A stretch of DNA of 64,000 bases from Desulfovibrio desulfuricans DSM 642 (GTDB lineage: Bacteria > Desulfobacterota > Desulfovibrionia > Desulfovibrionales > Desulfovibrionaceae): the NCBI RefSeq assembly GCF_000420465.1, contig NZ_ATUZ01000013.1, forward strand, positions 124,001 through 188,000. The letters are read 5' to 3'. Positions 34,802 to 44,463 of this stretch are shown here, piece by piece. Position 1 is the first letter of the stretch; every line of letters begins with the position of its first letter. The position numbers and the translations under genes were made by a program. The notes under the pieces were generated by a model that saw only the letters and a list, made by a program, of their open reading frames with translations, did no database searches and was not told the DNA's origin.

Positions 34802-34877
34802 GGCAACTCCTTGGCGCGTTGGCGCAAGTGCCCGCGCGCTAACGCGTTTTTTGTAATATTTCTGTAAGTGGAAAGGT

Positions 34878-35558
34878 TCAGAAAAAGCCGTTGCGCAAGA
34901 GCATCTCGCGGCTTAACCCGCTGGTCTGCGCAGCGGCATTTTGCTCTGCCGCGCTCTTGCTGCCGGGAGCCCAGGCCCCCAAAAGGCTGCGCACATATTT
35001 GCCGATGAGGTCGGTTTCCATATTCACCAGTGTTCCCGGCCGCCAGTTGCGCATGGTGGTGCGCTTCTGCGTATCGGGAATGATGTTGACCTCAAGAAAA
35101 TCAGGTCCGCAATCATTGATGGTAAGGCTGATGCCGTCAAGGGCCACGGAGCCCTTGGCAATGACCTCCACCCCGTATTCCTTGGGAAAGGCAAGGCGGC
35201 AGCACAGCGACTGGCCCGCGCCCGTAACGCTGCGCACCGTGGCAAGGCAATCCACATGCCCGCTCACCAGATGCCCGCCAAGGCGGTCACCCAGGGCCAG
35301 TGCCCTCTCCATGTTCACGCTGTCGCCGGTCTTGAGCTTGCCCAGCGTGGTGCGCGAGAGGGTTTCTGCGGAGGCATAGGCTGTGAACACGCCTTCGCCG
35401 TGGGTTTCCACCGAAAGGCATGCGCCGTTGACGGCAATGGATTCGCCATCGACTATGGAGGGCAGACTGAACAGGGGGCGCAGGGTGAACCTGCGTTCCG
35501 TGCCGGTGTCGCGCAGGGCGAGAACCTCGCCCTGGCCCTGGATAATGCCGGTGAACAT
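34878..35558 (-). CDS. ribE: Riboflavin synthase, alpha subunit
   Basis: The 226-residue protein begins [15 protein letters not shown] and has two lumazine-binding repeats, each with the xxDGxSLxV-like core ([12 protein letters not shown] in the first; [15 protein letters not shown] in the second) and GHLVSGHVD. It dismutates two lumazine molecules to riboflavin. A C-terminal extension of about 25 residues is Ala/Ser-rich. It lies 8 bases after ribD. Confidence 0.95.
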   Translation of the reverse strand: MFTGIIQGQGEVLALRDTGTERRFTLRPLFSLPSIVDGESIAVNGACLSVETHGEGVFTAYASAETLSRTTLGKLKTGDSVNMERALALGDRLGGHLVSGHVDCLATVRSVTGAGQSLCCRLAFPKEYGVEVIAKGSVALDGISLTINDCGPDFLEVNIIPDTQKRTTMRNWRPGTLVNMETDLIGKYVRSLLGAWAPGSKSAAEQNAAAQTSGLSREMLLRNGFF

Positions 35559-35566
35559 GCGCCCGC

Positions 35567-36709
35567 CTATGCCTTGGCGGCTTCAAGAGGCCGCAGGTGA
35601 ATGTGTATGTCCTCGCCGCACAGGTGCGTATTGCTCACGCGCATGCGCAGGGCGTCTTCCAGGCTCAGGGGCGCGCGACCGGAAAAGAGCGGCAGGGCGT
35701 CTTCGTCGCCCAGAATCATGGGCGCAAGGTGCAGGCGGAAGTCGTCCACAAGGCCCGCTTCCAGCAGGCTCAGGGCCAGATGCCCGCCGCCCTCGCAAAG
35801 CATGTAGGGGCAGTTCAGTTCTTCCCACACTGCGCGCAGCAGATTGGGAAAGTCCGGCCCACCGTGCATGCCGGGGCCTAGCGCCAGAACTCTCACGCCG
35901 ATGTCGCGCAGGGCCTTGGCAGTGGTGGAGGCCGCCGCAGCGGGCGAAACCATAAAAACTGTCTGTTCCGGGCGGTCTTTAAGCAGGTGAAAATCCGCAT
36001 CGGGCTGGGGCAGGCGTGAGGTAAGTACGCAGGCCAGAGGCTGCGGCCCGGCGTTTTCGCCCCGCACGGTAAGCTGTGGGTTGTCAGTGCGAAAGGTGCC
36101 GCCGCCCACGAGAATAGCGCCGCCGCAAAGGCCGATGCCCGCGCGCAGTTCCTGCACTTCTTCTCTGGATTTATCGCAGCTTATCCATTTTGACTGGCCC
36201 TTGCGGGTGGCGATGCGTCCATCAAGGGTGGCGGCCATTTTCAGCATTACATAGGGGCGCTTGTGCTGCTGCCAGATCAGAAAATCGGCCACAAGGTCGC
36301 GGCATTCCTGCTCGCAGACGCCTTCAATCACTTCAACGCCGCTTTCGCGCAGCTGGCAAGCGCCGCCGCAGGCAACAGGATTGGGATCAGCAAGGCCCAC
36401 GACCACCTTTTTGATGCCCGCAGCCTTGATGGCCTCGGTGCAGGGGGGTGTTTTGCCCTGATGGCAGCACGGTTCAAGCGTGACAACCAGGGTGCATTCC
36501 GCAGGATTTATGCCTCGCGAGGCCGCATCCTTGATGCAGTCCACTTCTGCATGATCCTCTCCGGCGGCGTGGTGCCAGCCCCGAGCCACAATTTGCCCAT
36601 CGCGCACCAGCACCGCCCCCACCGTGGGGTTGGGGCAGGCATGCCACCGACCTTTTTCTGCAAGATCAATGGCTTCACGCATAAAGGGAACAAAATCCAG
36701 TTCAGACAT
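35567..36709 (-). CDS. ribD: Bifunctional riboflavin deaminase/reductase RibD
   Basis: The 380-residue protein fuses a cytidine-deaminase-like domain ([38 protein letters not shown] with zinc ligands) to a reductase domain ([54 protein letters not shown]). It carries out the second and third steps of riboflavin synthesis from GTP. It overlaps the dCMP deaminase gene by 8 bases and is followed by ribE. Confidence 0.96.
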   Translation of the reverse strand: MSELDFVPFMREAIDLAEKGRWHACPNPTVGAVLVRDGQIVARGWHHAAGEDHAEVDCIKDAASRGINPAECTLVVTLEPCCHQGKTPPCTEAIKAAGIKKVVVGLADPNPVACGGACQLRESGVEVIEGVCEQECRDLVADFLIWQQHKRPYVMLKMAATLDGRIATRKGQSKWISCDKSREEVQELRAGIGLCGGAILVGGGTFRTDNPQLTVRGENAGPQPLACVLTSRLPQPDADFHLLKDRPEQTVFMVSPAAAASTTAKALRDIGVRVLALGPGMHGGPDFPNLLRAVWEELNCPYMLCEGGGHLALSLLEAGLVDDFRLHLAPMILGDEDALPLFSGRAPLSLEDALRMRVSNTHLCGEDIHIHLRPLEAAKA

Positions 36710-37193
36710 GGTAGTCTACTCCGGCTTGGGCGCTGATAACAGGCGGTGCAAAATCCAGCTTTTCCGCAATGACCCCGGCTTCCTTGAGCATTTGCTCCGC
36801 AAGCTCGTCAGGGTAATATTCCGCATAATAAATGTGGCGTATGCCGCAATTTATCAACATCTTGCTGCACAACACGCAAGGATGCGTCGTGCAATAAATC
36901 TCTGCGCCACTGATATTGATGCCGTGCACGGCAGCCTGAATAATGACATTCTGCTCCGCATGCAGCCCCCGGCATATCTCGTGCCTCTGCCCCGAAGGAA
37001 TGCCCAGTTGCTCTCGCAGGCACCCCACCTCAAGACAGTGCGGAACCCCCGCCGGAGCCCCGTTGTATCCCGTGGCTAAAATGCGCTTGTCCTTAACCGC
37101 CACCGCACCCACCTTGCGCCGCGTACACGTGGAACGCCCGCTCACCAGGTACGTGATGTTCATAAAATATTCCGGCCACGGCATTCGCTGCAT
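36702..37193 (-). CDS. comEB: dCMP deaminase (ComEB-type)
   Basis: The 163-residue protein has the zinc deaminase motifs HAEQNVI and [11 protein letters not shown] and the preceding [13 protein letters not shown] and TGYNGAPAG segments of dCMP deaminases. It makes dUMP for thymidylate synthesis. The start has only a weak upstream site. It overlaps ribD by 8 bases and lies 456 bases downstream of glyA. Confidence 0.93.
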   Translation of the reverse strand: MQRMPWPEYFMNITYLVSGRSTCTRRKVGAVAVKDKRILATGYNGAPAGVPHCLEVGCLREQLGIPSGQRHEICRGLHAEQNVIIQAAVHGINISGAEIYCTTHPCVLCSKMLINCGIRHIYYAEYYPDELAEQMLKEAGVIAEKLDFAPPVISAQAGVDYHV

Positions 37194-37649
37194 AACACAC
37201 CCGTATGTTGATTGGTGGTAGTGTACAGGCGGCTGGTGAAAATGCCAAGTTGCCTGTCGGGCTATTTTGCCGTGATGCTGCGTCAGGCAGCACTTGCGGT
37301 TCCGGTCGCGTACCAGAAGAGTACGCTCCCATCACCGCGCCCTTGCCTTCTTTGCCTGACGTCAAAATATCCGCGACTGGCAGTGTGGGGCTATTTTGCC
37401 GTGATGCTGCGTCAGGCAGCGCTTGCGGTTCCGGTCGTCCCGCTGCATCGGCAGTGCTGTGCTGTGGTGAAACAGCTGTTTTTTATCTGCCTGTCTATGC
37501 AAGGCAAAGCCCCTGTTTTTCTCAAAACCGGGGCTTTGTCAAAGGGGGCGCAGCCCCTCTATGATTATATCTGGCGGTTTTTCCGGCACCTGCCCCCAAA
37601 GTTGCCTGCGGGGCCGAGGCGTCAGAAAAACCGCCCGAAAATCAGCCCG
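37194..37649 (-). other. Repeat-rich gap between glyA and dCMP deaminase
   Basis: This 456-base gap has no supported gene. It carries a 50-base direct repeat and two hairpins: CAAAGCCCC/GGGGCTTTG (37505-37538, extended by GTTTT/AAAAC) and GGCGGTTTTTC/GAAAAACCGCC (37573-37635), the second close to the glyA stop. Neither has a following T-run, but either could end glyA transcription. Confidence 0.5.
37259..37437. repeat. 50-bp imperfect direct repeat
   Basis: Copies at 37259-37308 and 37388-37437 are identical except for one base (CACTTG/CGCTTG), at an offset of 129. Each contains a GCTGC-GTCAG-GCAGC hairpin-forming core. The unit may belong to a dispersed intergenic repeat family. Confidence 0.8.
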
Positions 37650-38888
37650 TTACCAGGCGAATAGCGGGAACTGACGCGCAAATTCTTCAACGTTCTTGCT
37701 GATCTTTTCAAGAGCGGCAGCGTCCTCGCGCTTTTCAATGGCATCCACAATGAACGCGCCCACGGTGCGCATGTCGTCTTCCTTCATGCCGCGCGTGGTC
37801 AGGGCAGCAGTGCCAAGGCGCACACCAGAGGTCACAAAGGGCGAGCGGGTTTCAAAGGGCACCGTGTTCTTGTTGACGGTGATGCCCGCCTGATCAAGAG
37901 CGTGTTCCGCATCTTTGCCCGTGACGTCCTTGTTGGTCAGGTCAACCAGCATCAGGTGGTTGTCCGTGCCGCCGGAAACAAGGTCGTACCCGGCATCCAT
38001 AAGATACTTGGCAAGCACGGCGGCGTTGGTCACCACGCGTTGCTGGTACGTTTTGAAGGCGGGGCGCAGGGCTTCGCCAAAGGCCACTGCCTTGGCCGCA
38101 ATAACGTGCATGAGGGGGCCGCCCTGAATGCCGGGGAAAATCTGGCTGTTCAGGGTTTTGCCCATGTCTTCGGTAGAAAGAATCATGCCGCCACGGGGGC
38201 CGCGCAGGGTTTTGTGCGTGGTCGTGGTGGTGATGTGGGCGTACGAAAGCGGGCTCTGGTGCAGACCGGCGGCCACAAGGCCAGCGATGTGCGCCATATC
38301 CACCACCAGCTTGGCGCCGACTTCGTCAGCGATCTGGCGGAAGCGGGCAAAGTCGATGGCGCGTGGGTAAGCGCTTGCGCCGGCAACAATGGCGTTGGGC
38401 TTGTGCTCGCGGGCCAGGGCGGCGACTTCGTCATAATCTATGCGGCCCGTCTCGCGCTGCACGCCGTAAGAAACAATGTTGAACAGCCGACCAGAAAAGT
38501 TCACCGGGCTGCCGTGGGTGAGGTGGCCGCCGTGCGAAAGGTTCATGCCCAGAATAGTATCGCCGGGCTTCAGAAAAGCGAGGTAGGCGGCCATGTTGGC
38601 CTGCGAGCCGGAGTGCGGCTGCACGTTCACGTATTCGCAGTTGAAAAGCTGCTTGGCGCGATCCTGAGCCAGGGTCTCGGCTATATCCACATATTCGCAG
38701 CCGCCGTAGTAGCGCTTGCCGGGATAGCCTTCGGCGTACTTGTGGGTAAGTACGCTGCCTTGCGCTTCGCGAACGGCGCGGGAAACAAAGTTTTCAGAAG
38801 CGATGAGCTCAAGTTTGCTCATCTGACGGTCGGATTCAAGCGTGATGGCTCGCGCCAGTTCCGGGTCTTGCAGCAGGATTTCGTCCAT
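37650..38888 (-). CDS. glyA: Serine hydroxymethyltransferase
   Basis: The 412-residue PLP enzyme has [14 protein letters not shown]-type N-terminal residues, [18 protein letters not shown], the [15 protein letters not shown] region, and the cofactor lysine in [14 protein letters not shown]. It interconverts serine and glycine and charges tetrahydrofolate with one-carbon units, which suits its place before the thymidylate-related dCMP deaminase. It lies 92 bases after fabF. Confidence 0.97.
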   Translation of the reverse strand: MDEILLQDPELARAITLESDRQMSKLELIASENFVSRAVREAQGSVLTHKYAEGYPGKRYYGGCEYVDIAETLAQDRAKQLFNCEYVNVQPHSGSQANMAAYLAFLKPGDTILGMNLSHGGHLTHGSPVNFSGRLFNIVSYGVQRETGRIDYDEVAALAREHKPNAIVAGASAYPRAIDFARFRQIADEVGAKLVVDMAHIAGLVAAGLHQSPLSYAHITTTTTHKTLRGPRGGMILSTEDMGKTLNSQIFPGIQGGPLMHVIAAKAVAFGEALRPAFKTYQQRVVTNAAVLAKYLMDAGYDLVSGGTDNHLMLVDLTNKDVTGKDAEHALDQAGITVNKNTVPFETRSPFVTSGVRLGTAALTTRGMKEDDMRTVGAFIVDAIEKREDAAALEKISKNVEEFARQFPLFAW

Positions 38889-38980
38889 GACGTCGCATCC
38901 TTTTGAAATGTTCTGCCCGCCACAACGGCGGGCAGATGATTATCAAACGGGGAGGGCAGAGGCCGAGTAAAAACTGTCGG

Positions 38981-40228
38981 CTACTGTTGCCACTTCTTGA
39001 AGATCACGCTGGCGTTGGTGCCGCCGAAGCCGAAGGAATTGCACATGGCGTATTCGCAGGCGATGTGCTTGGAGCCGTCGGCCATGTAATCGAGATCACA
39101 TGCGGGATCGGGGTTTTCAAGGTTAATGGTGCCGGGCAGCATTTCGTCATGCAGGGCAAGGGCCGTGAAGACGGATTCAATACCGCCAGCCGCGCCGAGC
39201 AGGTGCCCGGTCATGGATTTGGTGGCCGAAATCTTGACCTTCTTGGCATACGTGCCAAAAACGGTCTTGATGGCCTTGGTTTCCGTGCTGTCGTTCAGCA
39301 TGGTGGACGTGGCGTGGGCATTGATGTGCCCAATGGCCGAAGCGTCAATGCCAGCTTCGCGCAGGGCGTTCTGCATGGCGCGGGCCATGCCTTCGCCGTC
39401 GTCACGGGGGGCGGTCATGTGGTAGGCATCGCCAGACGCGCCGTAACCAACCATTTCCGCATAAATTTTAGCGCCGCGCGCCTGCGCGGATTCCAGCGTT
39501 TCCAGCAGCAGCAGGCCAGCGCCTTCGCCGATGACAAAGCCATCGCGGTTTGCGTCAAAGGGGCGGGATGCGCGGGCAGGTTCATCGTTGAACTGCGTGG
39601 AAAGGGCCTTGAGGGCCGTAAATCCGGCCACGCCAAGAGGCGTAACAGTAGCTTCAACACCGCCGGAAATAACTGCGGTCGCGCGGCCCAGAACCATTTC
39701 GCTGTAGGCGGTGCCAAGAGCGTGGATGGCAGAGGCGCAGGCCGTGGTGGTGACGATGTTCGAGCCCTTGGCGCCGGTGAAGATGGAAATCTGTCCCGGC
39801 CCCATGTTGGAAATCAGCATGGGGATCATGAAGGGCGAAATTTTGTGGGGGCCGGATTCCAGCAGCTTGGCGTGGTAGGTTTCGATGGTGTGCAGACCGC
39901 CCAGGCCGACGCCGAGGATCACGCCCGTATCGTAGGCGTTGGCATCGGTGATTTCGTACTTGGAGTCTTCAAGCAGCATCTTGGCAGAGGCCACTGCAAA
40001 CTGGGTGAAGCGATCCATGCGCCGAGCCTGCTTCATGGGCATGTAGTCTTCGGCGACAAAGTTTTTCACTTCACCGGCAATGCGGGAATCGTAGGCGGAG
40101 GCGTCAAAAAGCGTGATGGGCGCGATGCCCGACTCGCCTGCGAGCAGTTTTTTCCAGGTGCTCTCAATATCATTGGCGAGGGGCGTAACGCCGCCTATGC
40201 CGGTGATTACTACGCGGGGACGGGTCAT
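38981..40228 (-). CDS. fabF: 3-oxoacyl-ACP synthase II
   Basis: The 415-residue condensing enzyme has the Cys-His-His triad: TTTACASAIHALG (Cys about 164), NAHATSTMLND and KSMTGHLLGAAGG. It elongates acyl-ACP with malonyl-ACP in fatty-acid synthesis. The start MTRPRVVITG follows AAAGGAG; the longer frame covers the acpP-fabF gap. It is next to acpP, as in most fab operons. Confidence 0.97.
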   Translation of the reverse strand: MTRPRVVITGIGGVTPLANDIESTWKKLLAGESGIAPITLFDASAYDSRIAGEVKNFVAEDYMPMKQARRMDRFTQFAVASAKMLLEDSKYEITDANAYDTGVILGVGLGGLHTIETYHAKLLESGPHKISPFMIPMLISNMGPGQISIFTGAKGSNIVTTTACASAIHALGTAYSEMVLGRATAVISGGVEATVTPLGVAGFTALKALSTQFNDEPARASRPFDANRDGFVIGEGAGLLLLETLESAQARGAKIYAEMVGYGASGDAYHMTAPRDDGEGMARAMQNALREAGIDASAIGHINAHATSTMLNDSTETKAIKTVFGTYAKKVKISATKSMTGHLLGAAGGIESVFTALALHDEMLPGTINLENPDPACDLDYMADGSKHIACEYAMCNSFGFGGTNASVIFKKWQQ

Positions 40229-40289
40229 GCATGCTCCTTTGAGGCGGGGGGCAGACCCCCCCGCGCTGCATATACTATAACAAGCGTTA

Positions 40290-40523
40290 TTATTGCTTGT
40301 TTTCGATGTAGCTGATGGCATCCTGTACTTTCAGGATCTTCTGGGCGTCGTCATCGGCGATTTCGATGTCGAATTCTTCTTCCATGGCCATGATCAGTTC
40401 GGTAAGGTCAAGGGAGTCGGCGCCGAGGTCTTCCACAAAGGAAGCAGCGGGCTTCACTTCTTCAGCGGTCACGCCGAGCTGGTCGATGATGATTTTTGTA
40501 ACTTTTTCAGTAACGTCAGACAT
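40290..40523 (-). CDS. acpP: Acyl carrier protein
   Basis: The 77-residue acidic helical protein has the phosphopantetheine attachment motif [19 protein letters not shown] (Ser about 37). It carries growing acyl chains. CTGGAGG precedes the ATG. It lies between fabG and fabF. Confidence 0.98.
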   Translation of the reverse strand: MSDVTEKVTKIIIDQLGVTAEEVKPAASFVEDLGADSLDLTELIMAMEEEFDIEIADDDAQKILKVQDAISYIENKQ

Positions 40524-40592
40524 GGTATCCTCCAGATAAATTAGTGGTCTGCTTAACCCCGGCCCTGGCCGGGTGTCTTCCGTAGTAAATGC

Positions 40593-41357
40593 CTAGCAGT
40601 ACATGCCGCCGTTCACTCCCAGCACCTGCCCGGTGATGTAGGCCGCCTTGTCCGAGGCAAGAAAAGCCACGGCCTCTGCCACATCTTCGGCGCTGCCCAT
40701 GCGTCTGAGCGGGATGCTATCTGTGTAGCTCGCCCGTACATCGGCACTGAGTGTCGCGGTCATGTCCGTTTCGATAAAACCCGGCGTTACGGCGTTGACC
40801 GTAATCTGGCGGGCGGCCAGTTCTTTGGCGCAGGACTTGGTAAGCCCCAGGAGGGCGGCTTTGGCCGAAGCGTAGTTGGCCTGCCCCGCGTTGCCCATCT
40901 GCCCCACCACGGAAGAAATATTAACGATGCGTCCCTTGCGGGACTTGCTCATGATTTTTGCGGCTTCGCGCGTACAGACGAACGCGCCGCGAAGGTTGAC
41001 GGCAATAACGCGGTCAAAGTCTTCGTCCTTCATGCGTATAAGAACGCAGTCTTTGGTAATGCCGGCATTGTTCACCAGCACCGCAAGATCAACCTTGTCC
41101 TTGATCTGGGTTGCGAAAAAAGTGGCCACAGCCTCGCTGTTGCTGACATCAAGTGCAAAGGCCTGGGCCTTGCCGCCAGCGGCGCAGATGTCGGCAGCGA
41201 CTTTTTCCGCCTCTTCGGGTTTGCTGACGTAGGTGAGAAATACCTGAAAGCCGTCACGGGCAAGGGTTTGGGCAATGGCCCGACCAATGCCGCGCGAACC
41301 GCCGGTAACCAGGGCTGTCGGCAGTCCGGCTGCAGGGGAGGATTGCGCTGTGCTCAT
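40593..41357 (-). CDS. fabG: 3-oxoacyl-ACP reductase
   Basis: The 254-residue short-chain dehydrogenase has the NADP-binding TGGSRGIGRAIA loop, the NNAG motif, and the catalytic Ser-Tyr-Lys in NISSVVGQMGNAGQANYASAKAAL. It reduces 3-ketoacyl-ACP. An N-terminal tail of about 14 residues precedes the fold. It lies 164 bases after fabH; that gap has a 13-bp palindrome (41465-41477). Confidence 0.96.
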   Translation of the reverse strand: MSTAQSSPAAGLPTALVTGGSRGIGRAIAQTLARDGFQVFLTYVSKPEEAEKVAADICAAGGKAQAFALDVSNSEAVATFFATQIKDKVDLAVLVNNAGITKDCVLIRMKDEDFDRVIAVNLRGAFVCTREAAKIMSKSRKGRIVNISSVVGQMGNAGQANYASAKAALLGLTKSCAKELAARQITVNAVTPGFIETDMTATLSADVRASYTDSIPLRRMGSAEDVAEAVAFLASDKAAYITGQVLGVNGGMYC

Positions 41358-41464
41358 GCTTGTATCGCCTTTGTCTGAGTCCTGTAAAAAAGGAGACCGT
41401 ATCCCGTGGATCGCCCTTTTGCGTTAATTTTGCAACGGCGCTGCCCAGCTTACGGCCTGGCCTG

Positions 41465-41477
41465 ACTGAAATTCAGT
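41465..41477. promoter_or_regulatory. 13-bp palindrome in the fabH-fabG gap
   Basis: ACTGAA and TTCAGT flank one A. It lies 108 bases before the fabG start in a gap that could hold a second promoter. It may be an operator or chance. Confidence 0.2.
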
Positions 41478-41521
41478 ATACATGGCGCTGTGCTGCGGGG
41501 CAATCCCGCAGGCGCATTGCC

Positions 41522-42508
41522 TTAAAAGCGTAACAATGCGGCACCCCAGGTAAGGCCTGCTCCAAAAGCCGTCATAAGAACGCGGCTGCCGGGGCGGATG
41601 CGGCCTTGGGCACGGGCTTCGGTCAGTGCCAGGGGAATGGAGGCGGAAGATGTGTTGCCGTATTTTTCCACATTGGTGAACACGCGATCGCCTGTCAATT
41701 CAAGGCGGCTGCCCACGGCTTCAATAATGCGCATGTTTGCCTGATGCGGCACCAGCAGGTCCACATCGGCGCCCGAAAGGCCGTTGCGCGCAAGCACTTC
41801 CTCGCACACGTGCACCATGTTGCGCACGGCATGCTTGTATGTTTCGCGGCCCTGCATGGTGATGAAAAAGTCTTCACCAACAGGTTGGCCAAGGCCGTAC
41901 TGGCAGCGGGTGCCGCCGCCGACCACAATAAGGTCGCGCTGCACGCCGTCGCTGTGGCAAACCACGTCTTCAACGCAAGACATGGCGTTGTTGGAAGCGC
42001 TGCTCACAATGCAGGCCGTGGCCGCATCGCCAAAAAGCACGCACGTGGAACGGTCTGCCCAGTTTACACGGCGGGTAAGCGCCTCTGTGCAGACAAAAAG
42101 AATTTTGGCGTCAGGATCCTGCGCCAACAGGGCGCGGCAGATGGAAAGCCCGTACAGAAAGCCCGAGCAGGCCGCGCTGATATCAAAGGCCATGACCTTG
42201 CCCGCGCCCAGCTGTCCGGCAATGATGCAGGACACAGAGGGAGAGAGCACGTCAGGGGTGCAGGTTGCGCCAACTATATGGGTGAGCTCTCCTGCGTCCA
42301 TCCCGGCTTCCACAAGCGCCTTGCGGGCGGCCTTGAGGCCGAGATCCGAGGCGTTTTCCGCATCGCCCAGCCTGTGGCGCTGTTTGATGCCGGTGCGGGT
42401 AACAATCCATTCGTCATTGGTGTCCACCACCTTGGCGAGATCGCTATTGGTCAGCACCGTATCCGGCACATAGGCGCTCAAGGCGAGCAGATGACAGAGT
42501 GGATTCAT
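41522..42508 (-). CDS. fabH: 3-oxoacyl-ACP synthase III
   Basis: The 328-residue initiating condensing enzyme has Cys in DISAACSGFLYG, His in LVPHQANMRIIEA and Asn in KYGNTSSASIPLAL. It joins acetyl-CoA (or a branched starter) to malonyl-ACP. The protein has the standard length. It follows plsX by 15 bases, the usual plsX-fabH order. Confidence 0.97.
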   Translation of the reverse strand: MNPLCHLLALSAYVPDTVLTNSDLAKVVDTNDEWIVTRTGIKQRHRLGDAENASDLGLKAARKALVEAGMDAGELTHIVGATCTPDVLSPSVSCIIAGQLGAGKVMAFDISAACSGFLYGLSICRALLAQDPDAKILFVCTEALTRRVNWADRSTCVLFGDAATACIVSSASNNAMSCVEDVVCHSDGVQRDLIVVGGGTRCQYGLGQPVGEDFFITMQGRETYKHAVRNMVHVCEEVLARNGLSGADVDLLVPHQANMRIIEAVGSRLELTGDRVFTNVEKYGNTSSASIPLALTEARAQGRIRPGSRVLMTAFGAGLTWGAALLRF

Positions 42509-42523
42509 AGAAATACCGTAGGG

Positions 42524-43558
42524 TTATATAGCGCGGGAGAAACGTGTAAGTTCCTCGTTGGCAAGAATGGTTTCACCGAGGCGGCTGTTGGTTCCCTTGC
42601 GCACAAAGGTTCCACTCATCTTGATGGCGTTTGTCATGGCCTTGGCGCTGGAGCGTCCGTGGCAGACAATTGCCAGGCCCTGAAGGCCCAGCAGGGGAGC
42701 GCCGCCGTATTCTGCATAGTCAATGGTGCGGGCAAAGCGTTTGAAAGCGCCCTTGGCCAGCATGCCGCCAATGGCGGGCAAAACGCCGGACGTAAATACC
42801 TTCTTGAGCATGCGCACCAGAGAAGTGGCCAGCCCCTCGCTCATCTTAACGACCACGTTACCGACAAAACCATCGCAGACAACCACGTCGATATTGCCAA
42901 TAAAGATGTCGCGCCCTTCTGCATTGCCCGCAAAGTTGAGGTTTTGGGCCATTTTAAGTAGGTCGTAGGCTTCCTTGACCTGACTGTTGCCCTTGCCCTC
43001 TTCTTCGCCAATACTGAGGATGCTCACACGCGGGGAGGCATAGCCCAGAAGGTCACGGGCAAACGCATCGCCCATGAGGCCAAACTGGAACAGATGATAA
43101 GGGCGGCAATCCACGTTTGCTCCCACATCCAGCACGACCACGGGATTTTTTTCCGTGGGCAGCAGGGTGGCAAGAGCAGGGCGCTCCACTCCGGGCAAAC
43201 GCCCCATGATGAACATGCCGCAAGCCACCGTAGCGCCGGAATGTCCGGCGCTGACAACGGCATCCGCCGCGCCATCCTTGACCTGACGGCAGGCCACCTG
43301 GATGGACGCGTTTTTCTTGCGGCGCAGAATGTCCGAAGGCTTTTCGTTCATATGCACCACATCATCGGCCTGAACTATGTCGAAATGCACATTGGCAAGA
43401 TCGAGCTTTTCGAGCTCGGCCTCCAGCTTGGGGGTGTCGCCCACAAGCTGGACATGCAGATCATAAAGCCTTGCAGCTTCTATAGCTCCCGGCACAACCA
43501 CAGAGGGGCCAAAATCCCCGCCCATGGCGTCCACGGCAATGATGGGGCGCTCGTTCAT
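42524..43558 (-). CDS. plsX: Phosphate acyltransferase PlsX
   Basis: The 344-residue protein has the PlsX N-terminus PIIAVDAMGGDFGPSVVVPGA, SAGHSGATVACGMF and LDVGANVDCRPYHLFQFGLMG. It makes acyl-phosphate from acyl-ACP for phospholipid synthesis. Its ATG shares a base with the rpmF stop codon (TAATG), so translation is coupled to L32. Confidence 0.96.
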   Translation of the reverse strand: MNERPIIAVDAMGGDFGPSVVVPGAIEAARLYDLHVQLVGDTPKLEAELEKLDLANVHFDIVQADDVVHMNEKPSDILRRKKNASIQVACRQVKDGAADAVVSAGHSGATVACGMFIMGRLPGVERPALATLLPTEKNPVVVLDVGANVDCRPYHLFQFGLMGDAFARDLLGYASPRVSILSIGEEEGKGNSQVKEAYDLLKMAQNLNFAGNAEGRDIFIGNIDVVVCDGFVGNVVVKMSEGLATSLVRMLKKVFTSGVLPAIGGMLAKGAFKRFARTIDYAEYGGAPLLGLQGLAIVCHGRSSAKAMTNAIKMSGTFVRKGTNSRLGETILANEELTRFSRAI

Positions 43559-43740
43559 TATTCGTTTTCGCTTTTGGCGATCACCTGGCGGCCTTTGTAG
43601 GTACCGCAGTTAGGGCACACGCTGTGCGGAACGGTTGGTTCGCCGCAGGAGCAGTAGATAACGGCAGGCACGGCCACGCGATCATGGGAGCGGCGCATGC
43701 CCTTGCGGGAACGGGATTTCTTGTTTTGCTGAACGGCCAT
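43558..43740 (-). CDS. rpmF: 50S ribosomal protein L32
   Basis: The 60-residue protein begins MAVQQNKKSRSRKGMRRSHD and has a CSCGEP...CPNCGTYKGR zinc-ribbon end with four cysteines. The start is at the conserved MAVQQ; the frame extends 26 codons further upstream without support. It sits between the DUF177 gene and plsX, a very common arrangement. Confidence 0.97.
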   Translation of the reverse strand: MAVQQNKKSRSRKGMRRSHDRVAVPAVIYCSCGEPTVPHSVCPNCGTYKGRQVIAKSENE

Positions 43741-43847
43741 GGTAGTCTCCTTTTCCTGTCTTGCGGAATGTTTGTGCGGGTTTGGGCGGCTTGGCGCACA
43801 TGCCCGCCCGCAAGACACAGCAGATTAGTAAAAAAAATTGTGATTGT

Positions 43848-44417
43848 CTAGTTTTTGTGCAGAGTGAGGCCGCGCAATGCCGACATGCGGGGGTCGCCTT
43901 CATCTTCTGTGCAGGCGCACATGCCTTCATTAAGATTAACCCCGCATCCGGCGCACAGGCCTTTGCAGTTATCCCGGCAAAGGGGTGTCGGGGGTAAGGC
44001 CAGCATGAATTCTTCCCAGCAAATGGCGGCCATGTCCAGCATGGGGGCGTTGCGTTCAAACACAATGCGGCCTTCGGTCACGCCATCCATATCGGGCAGG
44101 GGGGCGTAATTTCCTTCTTCGTCTTCATCATCGCTGCCGCCAGGAAGACTCTCAAAATCTTCAAAGCGCGCGGCAATGGCCACTATGGAATCTTCCGCGC
44201 AACGGCTGCAAGGCAGAACAACTTCTCCCTCAAGCGTGCCGCGCACAAGCCAGCCGCCGTCCGTGGGCAAAACCAGAATGCGTGCGCACAGTGGTTTGCT
44301 CACGCGGCACTCCAGGTGGAATTCCTCCATGGGCTCCTGCCAGATGGCGGGGTCGTCCAGAGTAAATTCCTTGCCCTCGGGGGAAAGGTCATTGAGAGAA
44401 ATGCGATAGTTCTGCAT
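43848..44417 (-). CDS. DUF177 (YceD-like) protein
   Basis: The 189-residue acidic protein has the DUF177 core: LEGEVVLPCSRCAEDS (CxxC about residues 72-75), an acidic middle, and a C-terminal CRDNCKGLCAGCGVNLNEGMCAC cysteine cluster typical of the family. DUF177 proteins are encoded beside rpmF and are linked to 23S rRNA or ribosome biogenesis. GAGG lies before the chosen ATG. It heads the rpmF-plsX-fab operon. Confidence 0.9.
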   Translation of the reverse strand: MQNYRISLNDLSPEGKEFTLDDPAIWQEPMEEFHLECRVSKPLCARILVLPTDGGWLVRGTLEGEVVLPCSRCAEDSIVAIAARFEDFESLPGGSDDEDEEGNYAPLPDMDGVTEGRIVFERNAPMLDMAAICWEEFMLALPPTPLCRDNCKGLCAGCGVNLNEGMCACTEDEGDPRMSALRGLTLHKN

Positions 44418-44463
44418 GTGATACCTCGAAAGTCGGACTTCATACCTTTGCTGATCAATCATG

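Noticed and set aside
37194-37258. FMN riboswitch upstream of the dCMP deaminase-rib genes
   Set aside because: I looked for the conserved FMN-element segments on the minus strand before the first rib-linked gene and did not find them.
37205-37664. Open frames of 119 and 150 codons on the plus strand
   Set aside because: They arise from the 50-base direct repeat and hairpins; the apparent internal protein repeat is a by-product of the DNA repeat.
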